Of a stretch of DNA of 64,000 bases, positions 26,024 through 35,163 are shown one piece after another. The DNA is taken from the NCBI GenBank assembly GCA_019187225.1, contig JABAQQ010000001.1, forward strand, positions 62,001-126,000. Direction: 5' to 3'. A program made the position numbers and the translations under genes. Position 1 is the first letter of the stretch, and each line of letters begins with the position of its first letter. The notes beneath the pieces are model-generated. The model saw nothing but the letters and a program-made list of their open reading frames with translations. It ran no database searches and was not told where the DNA came from. The DNA is from Saprospiraceae bacterium (GTDB taxonomy: Bacteria > Bacteroidota > Bacteroidia > Chitinophagales > Saprospiraceae).

Positions 26024-26443
26024 ATGAGCATCCATCACGTAACTACTACCTGGGTCGGCAAACTCACATTCGACAGCGAAGTGAACAATCACATCGTCCG
26101 CATAGATGCCAAACCGCCGCTGGGCGGCAATACCGGGCCGGGGCCGAAGGCCCTGCTGCTGACAGCGCTCACCGGCTGCACGGGTATGGATGTGGCCGCT
26201 CTGCTGCCCAAAATGCGCGTCGCGTTCGACAGACTTGTCATAGAAGCCGAAGCCGAACAGACGGAGGAACACCCGAAAGTATACAAATCCATAAAACTGA
26301 CATTTCGCATCGCCGGAAAGGAAGTGGATGAAATAAAAGTACGCAAGGCCATCGAACTCTCACAGGATAAATATTGCGGAGTGACGGCGATGCTGCGGGC
26401 GCATTGCCCGATCACATGGGAACTGGTGATAGAGCAGGTTTGA
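26024..26443 (+). CDS. OsmC/Ohr-family protein
   Basis: A 139-residue OsmC-like protein. Both redox cysteines of the family are present: Cys52 in LTGCTGMDV and Cys118 in KYCGVTAML. OsmC and Ohr proteins reduce organic hydroperoxides through a reactive cysteine pair; the YhfA/OsmC-like subgroup, which this resembles by its GGNTGPGPKALLL block, is less well characterised. It is a single-gene unit, convergent with the following methyltransferase gene. Confidence 0.9.
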   Translation: MSIHHVTTTWVGKLTFDSEVNNHIVRIDAKPPLGGNTGPGPKALLLTALTGCTGMDVAALLPKMRVAFDRLVIEAEAEQTEEHPKVYKSIKLTFRIAGKEVDEIKVRKAIELSQDKYCGVTAMLRAHCPITWELVIEQV

Positions 26444-26454
26444 TGGTGTTAAGT

Positions 26455-27126
26455 TCAGGCACTGCGACCCGGGGAGATAGAGAGGATATGAAAACGCTCT
26501 CCCCACTTCGTTTTTTCAAAAACAGTGGGGCATCTGAGGCCGTTGGCAGCGGCGATGCTGCGTATTTTTTCAAGGTCGCATTTTTCAGAAAGTATCATCC
26601 ATACCTGCGTTGAAGCGTTCAGACGAGCCGGCAGCTGGCTAAACAGCGCTTCGAAGTACTCCCAATGCTCGCCGGCAAAAAAAGCGTGTGCAGCGGCATC
26701 GTGCGGGGGGGCCGGGAAGTAGGGCGGATTGATCAGCATGATGTCGAACGGCTGCGGCTGTAGCCTGGCGAACAAGTCGCTTTCGATGACCGTGATGTTC
26801 AGGTCGTTGGCGGCGGCATTGCGACGGGTGGTTTCAACGGCCAGGGGATTGATATCCAGTGCCGTGACCACAGCGCCGCAGCGGGCAGCAAATAGTGCGA
26901 GCAGCCCGCTGCCGGTTCCTATATCGAGCACTTTTTTTTCGTGAAAATCAACATTTTGCAAAAAAGAAATAAACACCGGCGTACTGAAAAAAGCGCCCGG
27001 ATGGAAGACCCCTGCCGGCACGTGAAGCCGCAATCCGCTGTATCGAAAAAAGCGGTCTTTACGGATATACCGCAAAGCCCAATAACTGTAAAATGGTATC
27101 CACAGACGGCGAAGGAGTGCTTGCAT
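26455..27126 (-). CDS. SAM-dependent methyltransferase (HemK/PrmC-like, NPPY)
   Basis: A 223-residue class I methyltransferase. SAM-binding motif I is LDIGTGSGLLALFAARCG, motif II ends in ALDINPLAV, and the catalytic motif is INPPYFP, which marks enzymes that methylate planar amide or exocyclic amino nitrogens (PrmC, TrmN6, RsmC groups). The ATG at 27126 lies 2 bases after the stop of the upstream Omp85-like gene and is preferred over an earlier ATG at 27216 that would overlap it by 88 bases. The target is unknown. Confidence 0.82.
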   Translation of the reverse strand: MQALLRRLWIPFYSYWALRYIRKDRFFRYSGLRLHVPAGVFHPGAFFSTPVFISFLQNVDFHEKKVLDIGTGSGLLALFAARCGAVVTALDINPLAVETTRRNAAANDLNITVIESDLFARLQPQPFDIMLINPPYFPAPPHDAAAHAFFAGEHWEYFEALFSQLPARLNASTQVWMILSEKCDLEKIRSIAAANGLRCPTVFEKTKWGERFHILSISPGRSA

Positions 27127-27128
27127 GT

Positions 27129-28580
27129 TCAAAAACCTGAATTGATCCGCAGAAAAAAACCATTCTCTCCCAGATCGTTCCAGCTCCACTCGAGGCGGCA
27201 GCTTTTGTTGTACCACATCAGCAGATCAAGGCCGAAACCATAGCCCCACAGGAGACGGTTGGAAAGCGGGTTGGCATCCCCATACCAGGGGTCATTGGCG
27301 TATCCGAGATCGCTGTTGAGCGAGAGATATATTTTCACCGGAAAGATGCGAAAAGCTTCCAGCGGCATATACCTGCCGAGATTGAATTCCCGGTTGAAGA
27401 GTTGAATGTGAAAGGCCGATTTCAGCAAACCGAAATCCAGGCCATCGGCGACGTAATATTCGTAACCGCGGACAAAACTACCTCCGTAGCCAAGCGCCTG
27501 ATTGTTGTAATAGGGCGGGCGGCAGCGGGGAAAGCTGGCGCGGGCGCGTAGCGCGGTCTCGAGGCTGAGGCGTTTGTCCCAAAATGGGGAGTATTTGGCC
27601 AGTTCTGTGTAAGCGCGAAACAGCCGGAGATTGTCTTTGGGCAATAAGCCGTTGTAGCGCAGTTCGGCAACGAAAAGCCAGCCATCGAGGGGATAAGGGC
27701 GGATGTCGCGGTAGTCAATGCTCAGATTGTATAAAAAACTCAGGTGCCGCTGCTGCGTCGCGCCATCGAGGAAAAAATCGGGATTAAAAATACGCGCGAT
27801 GGAATCGGCAGCATTTGTATTCCGGTATTCGAGCATAAACCTGTGCGTCGTAAATAAAAGGGGGCGCCACAAAATGCTGCCTGCCGCCGAAAGTTGGGTG
27901 ATCTGCCAGATATCGGGATTTACATGGAAGCGGAGTTTGTTGCCTTTCGTCAGGTAGGCTACTTCGTGAGATCGGCTGTATGAAATGCCCATCTCGAAAC
28001 CCACCGTCTGGCGGCGGTTGATAATGGGGCGGCGGTACTGGAGTTCGTATTTGTTGGAATACCCGAATTGCAGTTTGGCTTTCAGGATATCGGCATTGCC
28101 GGTGAGGTTGAGTTGCGTCCAGTCGAGGCCATAATTCACCCGCTTCAGCGAGCGGTCGAATTCTTTCCACCACACGTTGAAGTTGCGGTCGGCCAGTTCG
28201 AAAATGGGTGCCGGATATACAAACCAGGTTTCTGTCAAGGTGATGACCAGTACGACGTGGTTGTCGGGAGTCCAACTGCGCACGTTGATGCGCACGGCGT
28301 TGAAAATGCCGAGATTCATCAAACGCAGGCTGTTGCGTTCCAGCGTAGCGCTGAGATGGAGGGTCGAAAGGGTGTCGCCGGCGGCAAATTCGAGTTCGCG
28401 GAGAATAAGTCCCGGGCGGGTTTTCCGGTTGCCCTCGATAGCAATGGAATCAATATATACGAATGAAGCGGCGAGTGAATCGGATTGGGCGATCAGTTCC
28501 CGGCCGGGCAACAACAGCATCAACGCCTTGATTATCAGTATAAATATGGGAGGATAATGATAGTGCTCTCTCATGCGCAA
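27129..28580 (-). CDS. Omp85-superfamily outer-membrane protein with one POTRA domain
   Basis: A 483-residue protein with a signal sequence (ALMLLLPGRELIAQ), one POTRA domain (FVYIDSIAIEGNRKTRPGLILREL, residues ~40-120) and a C-terminal ~16-strand barrel ending in phenylalanine (RINSGF). The conserved VRGYEYY-type motif near residue 385 (FVRGYEYYVADG) corresponds to the VRGF/Y loop of Omp85 barrels. It is shorter than BamA, which has five POTRA domains, and closer to the small Omp85 proteins of Bacteroidota. It shares a transcript with the downstream methyltransferase gene. Confidence 0.85.
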   Translation of the reverse strand: MRMREHYHYPPIFILIIKALMLLLPGRELIAQSDSLAASFVYIDSIAIEGNRKTRPGLILRELEFAAGDTLSTLHLSATLERNSLRLMNLGIFNAVRINVRSWTPDNHVVLVITLTETWFVYPAPIFELADRNFNVWWKEFDRSLKRVNYGLDWTQLNLTGNADILKAKLQFGYSNKYELQYRRPIINRRQTVGFEMGISYSRSHEVAYLTKGNKLRFHVNPDIWQITQLSAAGSILWRPLLFTTHRFMLEYRNTNAADSIARIFNPDFFLDGATQQRHLSFLYNLSIDYRDIRPYPLDGWLFVAELRYNGLLPKDNLRLFRAYTELAKYSPFWDKRLSLETALRARASFPRCRPPYYNNQALGYGGSFVRGYEYYVADGLDFGLLKSAFHIQLFNREFNLGRYMPLEAFRIFPVKIYLSLNSDLGYANDPWYGDANPLSNRLLWGYGFGLDLLMWYNKSCRLEWSWNDLGENGFFLRINSGF

Positions 28581-28850
28581 ATCGGTTTTTTCAACACGCC
28601 TTTCGGAAGAATGCTTTGGAATTTGCCCTGGGCTGCTTCGGGTAAAAAAAATCCTTGTTAAGTTCTAAATTGTTGATTGACAAAAAGTTTAGAAATTTGC
28701 GCTGTGAAAATGCCGTTCAGTGGGATTTTTAATGGCGATCAAAAATAAGTTCTTTATGTTCGGCGTAACGCACAAGAATGCAAAATACGTGCAAAAGGCA
28801 CAATTTTCGCATTGTTATTGCTACCTTTGGTCAAAAGAAAATCTGTGGTC

Positions 28851-29720
28851 ATGAGCGAGTTACTGGAAGACCCGGTTTTTTACTGGTTGGTATGGGCTAT
28901 TTTTACGGTTGCCGGTACAATTATCGGCTGGTCGCTGCGTGCCAATTTTCCTGAAAAAGATGTGCGCCGTGCCCTCGACCGCAGCGAGCACGACCGCAGC
29001 GTACTGGCACGCCTGTATACACATATCAAACACCAGCACGACCTGCGCGAAGCCGATTTCAAACGGGCAGCGCTTGAACTGGACACACTGCGCGACAGGT
29101 TGGCAGTGCTGGAGCAGGAACGGGTGGCGCATGCCAATGCCGAAAGGTTGAGCGCTACCCGCGTTGAAATGGCGGAATCGAATGCCGCCCGTTTTGCCGA
29201 ACGTTTCCGCGCGCTCGAAGAACAAGCCAATGCGCTGCGCACCCGCAATACGCAACTCACCGTGGAACTGGGCCGGTTGCAGGACGAACTCAAAGCCTGG
29301 AAGACGTTGTACCGCGATTTCCAGACCATGCAGCAAAAACTTTTCGCTTTCGAGCAAAACGCAGCCACCCTGGAAGCGGAGCGCAACCAACTGCGACAAC
29401 AACTCGATGCTGCCCGTGCCGAAATCGAACGGCTGCAACCCGTACCTGCCGGGAAAAAAGGAAATGCACGGCGCGGCGGCCCTGCCCGCTCCTCTCCCGG
29501 CCCCGACAACCCCGACGATTTGAAAATCATTACCGGTATCAACCTCACGACGGAACAACAACTGCATGGCCTGGGCGTGTTCACGTATGCTCAGATCAGC
29601 CACTGGGACGACGATGCCATCATCTCTGCTGCAAAAAAACTCGGCATCAGTCCCGGTAAGATCTATCAGGATGATTGGGTGGGGCAGGCCCGGCAATTGG
29701 CCGGGGAAGAGCGTGTTTGA
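28851..29720 (+). CDS. Membrane-anchored coiled-coil protein with helix-hairpin-helix-like tail
   Basis: A 289-residue protein. The ATG at 28851 starts just after a -7 element (TACCTTTG, 28822-28829). One N-terminal membrane helix (FYWLVWAIFTVAGTIIGWSL) precedes ~170 residues of uninterrupted coiled coil rich in Glu, Arg and Ala, then a basic linker, then a ~60-residue domain opening DDLKIITGINLTTEQQL, which resembles the HhH 5-type domain (predicted 5' DNA nuclease-like, COG3743) often fused to coiled coils. DNA or cell-envelope association is possible; no catalytic residues are evident. Confidence 0.75.
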   Translation: MSELLEDPVFYWLVWAIFTVAGTIIGWSLRANFPEKDVRRALDRSEHDRSVLARLYTHIKHQHDLREADFKRAALELDTLRDRLAVLEQERVAHANAERLSATRVEMAESNAARFAERFRALEEQANALRTRNTQLTVELGRLQDELKAWKTLYRDFQTMQQKLFAFEQNAATLEAERNQLRQQLDAARAEIERLQPVPAGKKGNARRGGPARSSPGPDNPDDLKIITGINLTTEQQLHGLGVFTYAQISHWDDDAIISAAKKLGISPGKIYQDDWVGQARQLAGEERV

Positions 29721-29748
29721 AAATCAACGGGGTATTTGCTTAAGTTTG
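29716..29748 (+). promoter_or_regulatory. Promoter of the M1 peptidase gene
   Basis: TTTG (29716-29719) and TAAGTTTG (29741-29748) are separated by 21 bases, matching the -33/-7 architecture of Bacteroidota. It overlaps the last codons of the preceding gene and lies 25 bases before the ATG at 29774. Confidence 0.65.
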
Positions 29749-29773
29749 CAGCAAATTCAATTTACTGACAGGT

Positions 29774-31738
29774 ATGTTCCGTTACTGCTCTTTATCCGCC
29801 GAAGTCTTGACGAAGGCGGGTCGTTTCTTTCCCACCGTACTCTCGACAAAGGCAGGTCGTTTCGTGGCCGCCGTATTTTTTGCAACGGCGACTCTTTTCT
29901 CCTTCCTTCCTTCCGCTGCTGCACAAACCTCCCTGTTTTTTCCCCGTAACTTAAAGAAAGCTTACGACAAAGGCACCCGCAGCTGGGATGGCAAGCCCGG
30001 GCCAAATTATTGGCAGAACCGCGCCAATTACGTCATTAACGCTTCCCTGGAACCGAAAACGCGCCGGCTGAGCGGTGAAGAAACCGTTACCTACTTCAAC
30101 AACAGCCCCGATACCCTGAAACAAATCCGCTTCAAACTTCAGCACGACCGCTACCGCAAAGGCGGCCAGCGCGCCTACGACGTCACGCCTTCCGATATAA
30201 GCGACGAAGGCGTGCGCATCGAAAATCTGACCTACAACGGCCAGGCCGTGGACGATAAAAAGCGCCGCCGCGCCAGCACTTTCCTCGATATTGACCTGAA
30301 AGACAATCCCCTGCCACCCAAAAGCACAGCGACCATGACCGTCAACTGGTCGTACACTTTACCCGCAGGGGAAGATGCTGCCCGCGAATGCGTGTGCGAC
30401 AGCACCACCTTTTTTGTACCCTACTGGTATCCGCAAATCGCTGTGTACGACGACCTGCGCGGCTGGGCCGATGCACCCTACACGGGTACGTACGAGTTTT
30501 ACCACGAGTTTGCCGATTACGACGTGACGATCTCCATGCCGCCGGGTTTCCAGGTATGGGCGACGGGCGAGTGGCAAAATGCCGCTGATATTCTGGAAAA
30601 AACCTACTCAGACCGCTGGACCAAAGCGCATACCGCCGCCGAAGTAATCTCCGTTTTTTCGGAAAAAGAACTGACGGCAGGCGGCGTCTATAAAAACGCG
30701 AAGCAGAACATTTTCAAATTCAAAGCCTCGGATGTGCCCGATTTTGCCTTCGCTGCGAGCGACCATTTCAACTGGGACGCCACTTCGGTGGTCGTGGACG
30801 ATAAAACGGGCCGCCGTACTTTCGTCAGTGCCGCTTACAACACCGCCTCGACCGATTACCCACAGGTTGCCCGCATCGCCGCCGACGGTATTCGACTGAT
30901 GAGCACGTACCTACCCGGCTATCCATTCCCGTATCCTTCGATGACCGTATTCAACGGCAACGACGGCATGGAATATCCCATGATGTGCAACGACGCCAGT
31001 ACCGCGCCGCGTTCGCCCATGACGCTTACCATCCACGAAGTGAGCCATACCTATTTCCCCTTCATGATGGGCATCAACGAACAGGACTATGCCTGGATGG
31101 ACGAGGGTTGGGCGTCGTTTTTCGACTACACACTGTCGGATTCGCTCTCCGGCCATACGATTGGCGGAGTGCGGGGCTACTCCGGCATCGCAGGAACCGA
31201 CAACGACGTGCCTCCTATGGTGAAATCGAGAAATCTCTCATCGGCCTACCGCAACGCCTCTTACCAGCGCCCGCAAAACGCCTACCTCACCCTGCTCGAT
31301 TTGTTGGGATATGAAAAATTCCACCACTGCATGAGCGTTTATATGGATCGCTGGAAAGGCAAACACCCGGCGCCCTTCGATTTTTTCAATACCTGGAACG
31401 ACGCTTCGGGGCAAAACCTCGACTGGTTCTGGCGGCCCTGGTTTTTTGAATGGGGTTATCCCGATCTGGCGATCCAAAGCGTGGTGAACGACGACGCGGC
31501 CAAATGCCAGGTGATCATAGTGGAACGCAAAGGCAATATACCGGTGCCGGTGCATCTCGAAGTGGAACACACCGACGGCTCGAAGCAAACTATTCACCAT
31601 ACCGCCGCCGTTTGGAAAGACGGAGCGACGAGTTTTCGCATTGCTTGCATGCCGGGAAAAACGGTTAAAAGTGCCCAATTGGGCCAAAAAACCATTCCCG
31701 ATACGGATCAAAAGGATAACCGGTTCACGACCCCCTGA
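29774..31738 (+). CDS. Secreted M1-family (gluzincin) metallopeptidase
   Basis: A 654-residue exported peptidase. The zinc motif is HEVSH at residues 421-425 with the third ligand Glu444 (HEXXH-X18-E), and the aminopeptidase exopeptidase motif is GMEYPMM, the GGMEYP variant of GXMEN. The N-terminal domain (YVINASLEPKTRRLSGEETVTYFNN) is the usual M1 saddle. The signal peptide is unusually long: about 30 extra residues precede the hydrophobic core (FVAAVFFATATLFSFLPSAAAQ), encoded by palindromic repeat DNA at 29796-29860. The protein is predicted to act in the periplasm or outside the cell on peptide N-termini. Confidence 0.92.
   Translation: MFRYCSLSAEVLTKAGRFFPTVLSTKAGRFVAAVFFATATLFSFLPSAAAQTSLFFPRNLKKAYDKGTRSWDGKPGPNYWQNRANYVINASLEPKTRRLSGEETVTYFNNSPDTLKQIRFKLQHDRYRKGGQRAYDVTPSDISDEGVRIENLTYNGQAVDDKKRRRASTFLDIDLKDNPLPPKSTATMTVNWSYTLPAGEDAARECVCDSTTFFVPYWYPQIAVYDDLRGWADAPYTGTYEFYHEFADYDVTISMPPGFQVWATGEWQNAADILEKTYSDRWTKAHTAAEVISVFSEKELTAGGVYKNAKQNIFKFKASDVPDFAFAASDHFNWDATSVVVDDKTGRRTFVSAAYNTASTDYPQVARIAADGIRLMSTYLPGYPFPYPSMTVFNGNDGMEYPMMCNDASTAPRSPMTLTIHEVSHTYFPFMMGINEQDYAWMDEGWASFFDYTLSDSLSGHTIGGVRGYSGIAGTDNDVPPMVKSRNLSSAYRNASYQRPQNAYLTLLDLLGYEKFHHCMSVYMDRWKGKHPAPFDFFNTWNDASGQNLDWFWRPWFFEWGYPDLAIQSVVNDDAAKCQVIIVERKGNIPVPVHLEVEHTDGSKQTIHHTAAVWKDGATSFRIACMPGKTVKSAQLGQKTIPDTDQKDNRFTTP
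29796..29862. repeat. Palindromic element inside the M1 signal-peptide coding region
   Basis: CCGCC-gaagtcttgacgaa-GGCGG (29796-29819) is a palindrome, followed 36 bases later by a second related half copy (TCGACAAAGGCAGGTCGTTT at 29843-29862 against TTGACGAAGGCGGGTCGTTT at 29807-29826). The segment stays in frame and encodes SAEVLTKAGRFFPTVLSTKA. A related element occurs in the beta-glucosidase gene at 32768. Confidence 0.8.
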
Positions 31739-31817
31739 CCTCAATTGTTGTTTGGATTGTTTGAAATGGTTGAATACCAGTTTTTTAGAAACACTTCTTG
31801 TTCAATACCACTTTACA

Positions 31818-31848
31818 TTGCCCGTAAAGGATTTTTCATATAAGTTTG
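31818..31848 (+). promoter_or_regulatory. Promoter upstream of the SPOR-domain gene
   Basis: TTG (31818-31820) and TAAGTTTG (31841-31848) are 20 bases apart, a good Bacteroidota promoter. The leader to the ATG at 32009 would be ~150 bases and contains a 9-bp inverted repeat (CGACTTACG at 31917, CGTAAGTCG at 31956). Confidence 0.6.
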
Positions 31849-32008
31849 CGGGTAAATTTTTGTTTTTCAGTATTTTGCAACGATTTTCAACCAATACCCT
31901 ATTATACACCATGCCACGACTTACGTTCACCGTGCCCCCCTTATACGCCTTGAGCCGTAAGTCGCACCAACCTGATTGTCTAACCTTTTTAACGAATGAC
32001 CGCGCAAT

Positions 32009-32605
32009 ATGAAATCAAATAGCTTGCTGACCTATCTCCTCTACGCACTGCTGGCGGCCCTCATCCTCTCTGCTGGATACAAGGCCTGCCAGATGCAGAA
32101 AGAAAAACAACTCAAAGCAAAAGAGGAAGCCGAATGGCAGGAAACGCTGAAGAAACTCTACCCGGAGAACGATACCACTGCCGGCGGCAGCGCTTTTGTC
32201 AACCGTGATTCTGCGACACAAACCACCGGCGCCAATCAAGGTACTTCAACCACCGGAGGAACGAAAACAAGCACTGCCACACAACCCAAAGCCACCACTA
32301 CGACCACACCTTCTTCTACAGGCACTACCACTACACCGAAAACCACCACTAAAGGCGGCAGCACGGTGCAAGGTGTGGGTTCCGGGCGCTGGGAGGTGCG
32401 GGCAGGCACCTTCCAATACATGGACGGTGCGCGCAGCCGCTTAGAAGAAGTGATCCGCATGGGCTATACCAACGCGGAGATCAAAAAAACGAGCAACGGC
32501 TGGGCAGCGGTCATTGTGATGCGCACCAACGACAAGAACAAAGCCATCCAGGTGGTTGATCAGTTGGAACGCCGGGGCGTAGATGCGGCAGTGTTCAAGC
32601 GGTAG
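32009..32605 (+). CDS. Membrane-anchored SPOR-domain protein
   Basis: A 198-residue protein with an N-terminal membrane helix (LLYALLAALILSAGY), a charged segment, a long threonine-rich linker (residues ~55-120, such as TTTTTPSSTGTTTTPK) and a C-terminal SPOR domain (WEVRAGTFQYMDGARSRLEEV to VDAAVFKR). SPOR domains bind denuded septal peptidoglycan, so the protein is expected in the periplasm at the division site. The low-complexity linker is likely flexible and could be O-glycosylated, as is common for Ser/Thr-rich periplasmic linkers in this phylum. Confidence 0.85.
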   Translation: MKSNSLLTYLLYALLAALILSAGYKACQMQKEKQLKAKEEAEWQETLKKLYPENDTTAGGSAFVNRDSATQTTGANQGTSTTGGTKTSTATQPKATTTTTPSSTGTTTTPKTTTKGGSTVQGVGSGRWEVRAGTFQYMDGARSRLEEVIRMGYTNAEIKKTSNGWAAVIVMRTNDKNKAIQVVDQLERRGVDAAVFKR

Positions 32606-32744
32606 TGAAGGTTGGAAATTGGAAATGATTTCGGGCAGTGCATGTGAAAAAAGACGCGTTTTGATTTGCTCCGTGCAAACAAGGCGCTTCTTTTTTAGTT
32701 TTCCGGCCGAAGAGGCTTTTACATTTGCCCAAAAAACAATTTCC

Positions 32745-35087
32745 ATGAAAAAACTACGATTTGGTTTACCCGCCATAGCTTTAGCGACGGCGGGTCTCTT
32801 CCCCTCCTCCTTACGATTGCCCGGCCGCTGCGTATTTTTGAATATAGCTTTAGCGACGGCGGGTCTCTTCCCCGCTTACACCCTGTTTTCCCAAAAGACT
32901 TCCGTCAAAGACATTGACACCCGCGTGGAGGCATTGCTCGCCAAAATGACCCTCGACGAAAAGATCGGGCAACTCCACCAGATTCCCGGCGACATCAGCA
33001 CCGGCACCGACGTGGCCAAAGACGACATGCTCAGCCAGATCAAGGCGGGCAAAGTCGGCAGCGTGCTCAGCCATACCAATTTCGAGAATAAGATCGTGAT
33101 GCAGCGCACCGCCATCGGCAGCCGCCTCGGCATCCCGCTGATTTTCGGCTTCGACGTCATCCACGGCTACAAAACCATTTTCCCGATCCCGTTGGCGCAG
33201 GCTGCCAGTTGGGACATGGCTTTGATCGAACGCATCGAGCGCATCGCCGCCGAAGAAGCCAGCGCTGACGGCCAGAACTGGACATTTTCACCGATGGTGG
33301 ACGTCGCCCGCGACCCGCGCTGGGGCCGCGTCATGGAAGGCGCCGGCGAAGACCCCTATCTCGGAAGCCGAGTCGCCGAAGCCCGCGTGCGGGGCTTTCA
33401 GGGCGACGACCTGAGCAAGAACAATACTCTTGCGGCCTGCACCAAACACTTCGCCGGATACGGATTCGCCGAGGCCGGACGCGACTATAACACGGTGGAC
33501 ATGAGCGAACAACGCCTCCGCGAGATCGTGTTGCCGCCCTTCAAAGCCGCCGCCGATGCAGGTAGTGCCACTTTTATGAACGCTTTCAATGTGCTCAACG
33601 GCGTTCCGGCGAGCATGGACAAACACCTCGTCACCGACATCCTCCGCGGCGAATGGGGCTGGAAAGGCATGGTGGTCAGCGACTGGAATTCGTTCGGCGA
33701 AACCATCGTGCACGGCGCCGCCAGCGATGAAATGGACGCCTCCGCCAAATGCCTTTTGGCGGGCAGCGACATGGACATGGCGGGCAGCACGTTTCAAAAA
33801 GGCCTGAAACGCGCCCTCGAAAGCGGCCGCGTCACGCAGGCGCAGATTGACGAAGCTGTGCGCAGGGTGTTGCGCCTCAAATTCGCCGTCGGCCTTTTCG
33901 ACGATCCCTTCCGTTACCTCGATCCGAAGCGTCGCACTGCCACACTCGAAAAACCCGAATACCGCCTCGTTGCGCGCGAAGCTGCCGCCAAAAGCATGGT
34001 GCTCCTGAAAAACGACGGCGGCTTGCTGCCCCTCCGCCCCGAAGGTCCGTTCAAAAAAATCGCCATCGTTGGCCCCTATGCCGACAGCCGCGCCAACAAG
34101 GACTATATGAGTTTCTGGACGCTCGGCCTCGGCGACGTCAGCCAGTATGATACCACGAAAGTGATCACGCCAGCGATGGCGCTGAAATCTTCCTTAGAAA
34201 AAGAAGGCTTCGAGGTCACGATAACGGAAATCTGCCTGAATGCCGACTGTACCGAAAAAGACCTTTCGGTAGCCATGAAAGCTACAGCCGCCGCCGAACT
34301 GGTGATCGTCTGCGTGGGCGAGCGCGGCATTGACTGCGGTGAAAGCCGCTCGGTGAGCGACATCAACCTGAAACACAACCAGGAGATCATCATGAAGATC
34401 GCTTCCCGCGGCAACAAACCCACCGTGATGGCTTTGTTCAACAGCCGCCCCATGACCTTCCCCTGGGCCATGGAAAATATCCCGGCCATCGTCGTTTGCT
34501 GGCAACCAGGCTTCGAAGCGGGCAATGCTCTGGCCGACATCGTCACCGGCGCAGTGAACCCTTCCGGCAAATTGCCCATCACTTTCCCGCGCTCCGTCGG
34601 CCAGGTACCGCTCTACTACAACGCGCTCAGCACCGGGCGCCCGCAGCAGCAGCAAGGCCAGATGTGGACGAGCGGCTATCTCGATGCGCCAGCCACACCC
34701 GCGTATCCTTTCGGCTACGGCCTGAGCTACACCACCTTCTCCTATTCAGACATCAGACTCAACAAAACGCAGTTGAAACCGGGAGAAACATTAGAAGTGT
34801 CCATTACCGTGACCAACACCGGCAAGTACGCCGGCGAAGAAGTCGTGCAACTCTATGTCCGCGACCTGTCCGCCGACATCGCCCGGCCCATAAAAGAGTT
34901 GAAGGGTTTTGAAAAAATAAAACTCGACACCTACGGAAATCAGGTCGTGACGTTTAAACTCACGGAAAAAGACCTCTCTTACTGGAACAATGACCTGAAA
35001 TTCAAAGCCGATCCGGGCAAATTCAAGGTATTCGTAGGGGGCAATTCGAGGGATGTGAAGGAGGCGGAGTTTGAGTTGGTGCGGTGA
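32745..35087 (+). CDS. bglX: GH3 beta-glucosidase (BglX-like), secreted
   Basis: A 780-residue glycoside hydrolase family 3 enzyme. The catalytic nucleophile is Asp313 in GMVVSDWNS, and the N-domain (IGQLHQIPGD, FSPMVDVARDPRWGR, TKHFAGYGF), the second alpha/beta domain and the C-terminal fibronectin-III-like domain are all present. It releases terminal beta-linked glucose (or related sugars) from oligosaccharides, probably in the periplasm. A TACATTTG -7 element lies at 32720-32727, 17 bases before the chosen ATG at 32745. The signal peptide carries an internal duplication (IALATAGLFP twice) from the palindromic element at 32768-32873, so export efficiency may be altered. Confidence 0.95.
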   Translation: MKKLRFGLPAIALATAGLFPSSLRLPGRCVFLNIALATAGLFPAYTLFSQKTSVKDIDTRVEALLAKMTLDEKIGQLHQIPGDISTGTDVAKDDMLSQIKAGKVGSVLSHTNFENKIVMQRTAIGSRLGIPLIFGFDVIHGYKTIFPIPLAQAASWDMALIERIERIAAEEASADGQNWTFSPMVDVARDPRWGRVMEGAGEDPYLGSRVAEARVRGFQGDDLSKNNTLAACTKHFAGYGFAEAGRDYNTVDMSEQRLREIVLPPFKAAADAGSATFMNAFNVLNGVPASMDKHLVTDILRGEWGWKGMVVSDWNSFGETIVHGAASDEMDASAKCLLAGSDMDMAGSTFQKGLKRALESGRVTQAQIDEAVRRVLRLKFAVGLFDDPFRYLDPKRRTATLEKPEYRLVAREAAAKSMVLLKNDGGLLPLRPEGPFKKIAIVGPYADSRANKDYMSFWTLGLGDVSQYDTTKVITPAMALKSSLEKEGFEVTITEICLNADCTEKDLSVAMKATAAAELVIVCVGERGIDCGESRSVSDINLKHNQEIIMKIASRGNKPTVMALFNSRPMTFPWAMENIPAIVVCWQPGFEAGNALADIVTGAVNPSGKLPITFPRSVGQVPLYYNALSTGRPQQQQGQMWTSGYLDAPATPAYPFGYGLSYTTFSYSDIRLNKTQLKPGETLEVSITVTNTGKYAGEEVVQLYVRDLSADIARPIKELKGFEKIKLDTYGNQVVTFKLTEKDLSYWNNDLKFKADPGKFKVFVGGNSRDVKEAEFELVR
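32768..32873. repeat. Palindromic element with a 30-bp direct repeat in the bglX signal-peptide region
   Basis: ACCCGCC-atagctttagcgac-GGCGGGT (32768-32795) is a palindrome. A 30-base stretch from 32775 to 32804 is repeated without change at 32844-32873, 69 bases (23 codons) downstream, so the frame is kept and the peptide IALATAGLFP occurs twice. The M1 peptidase gene carries a related element at the same relative place. Confidence 0.92.
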
Positions 35088-35096
35088 GACGGGAAT

Positions 35097-35161
35097 GAAT
35101 TTTCGGATGGCGACAGCACAATTTTCAATCAGGAATTGTGCTGTTGCTTACCTGAAAATTC
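35097..35161. terminator. Long hairpin between convergent bglX and restriction endonuclease genes
   Basis: An inner perfect stem (ACAGCACAATT at 35113 with AATTGTGCTGT at 35134, 10-base loop) is extended by an imperfect stem to GAATTTTC (35097) and GAAAATTC (35154). It spans the whole gap between two tail-to-tail genes and probably serves as a bidirectional terminator. Confidence 0.8.
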
Positions 35162-35163
35162 GT

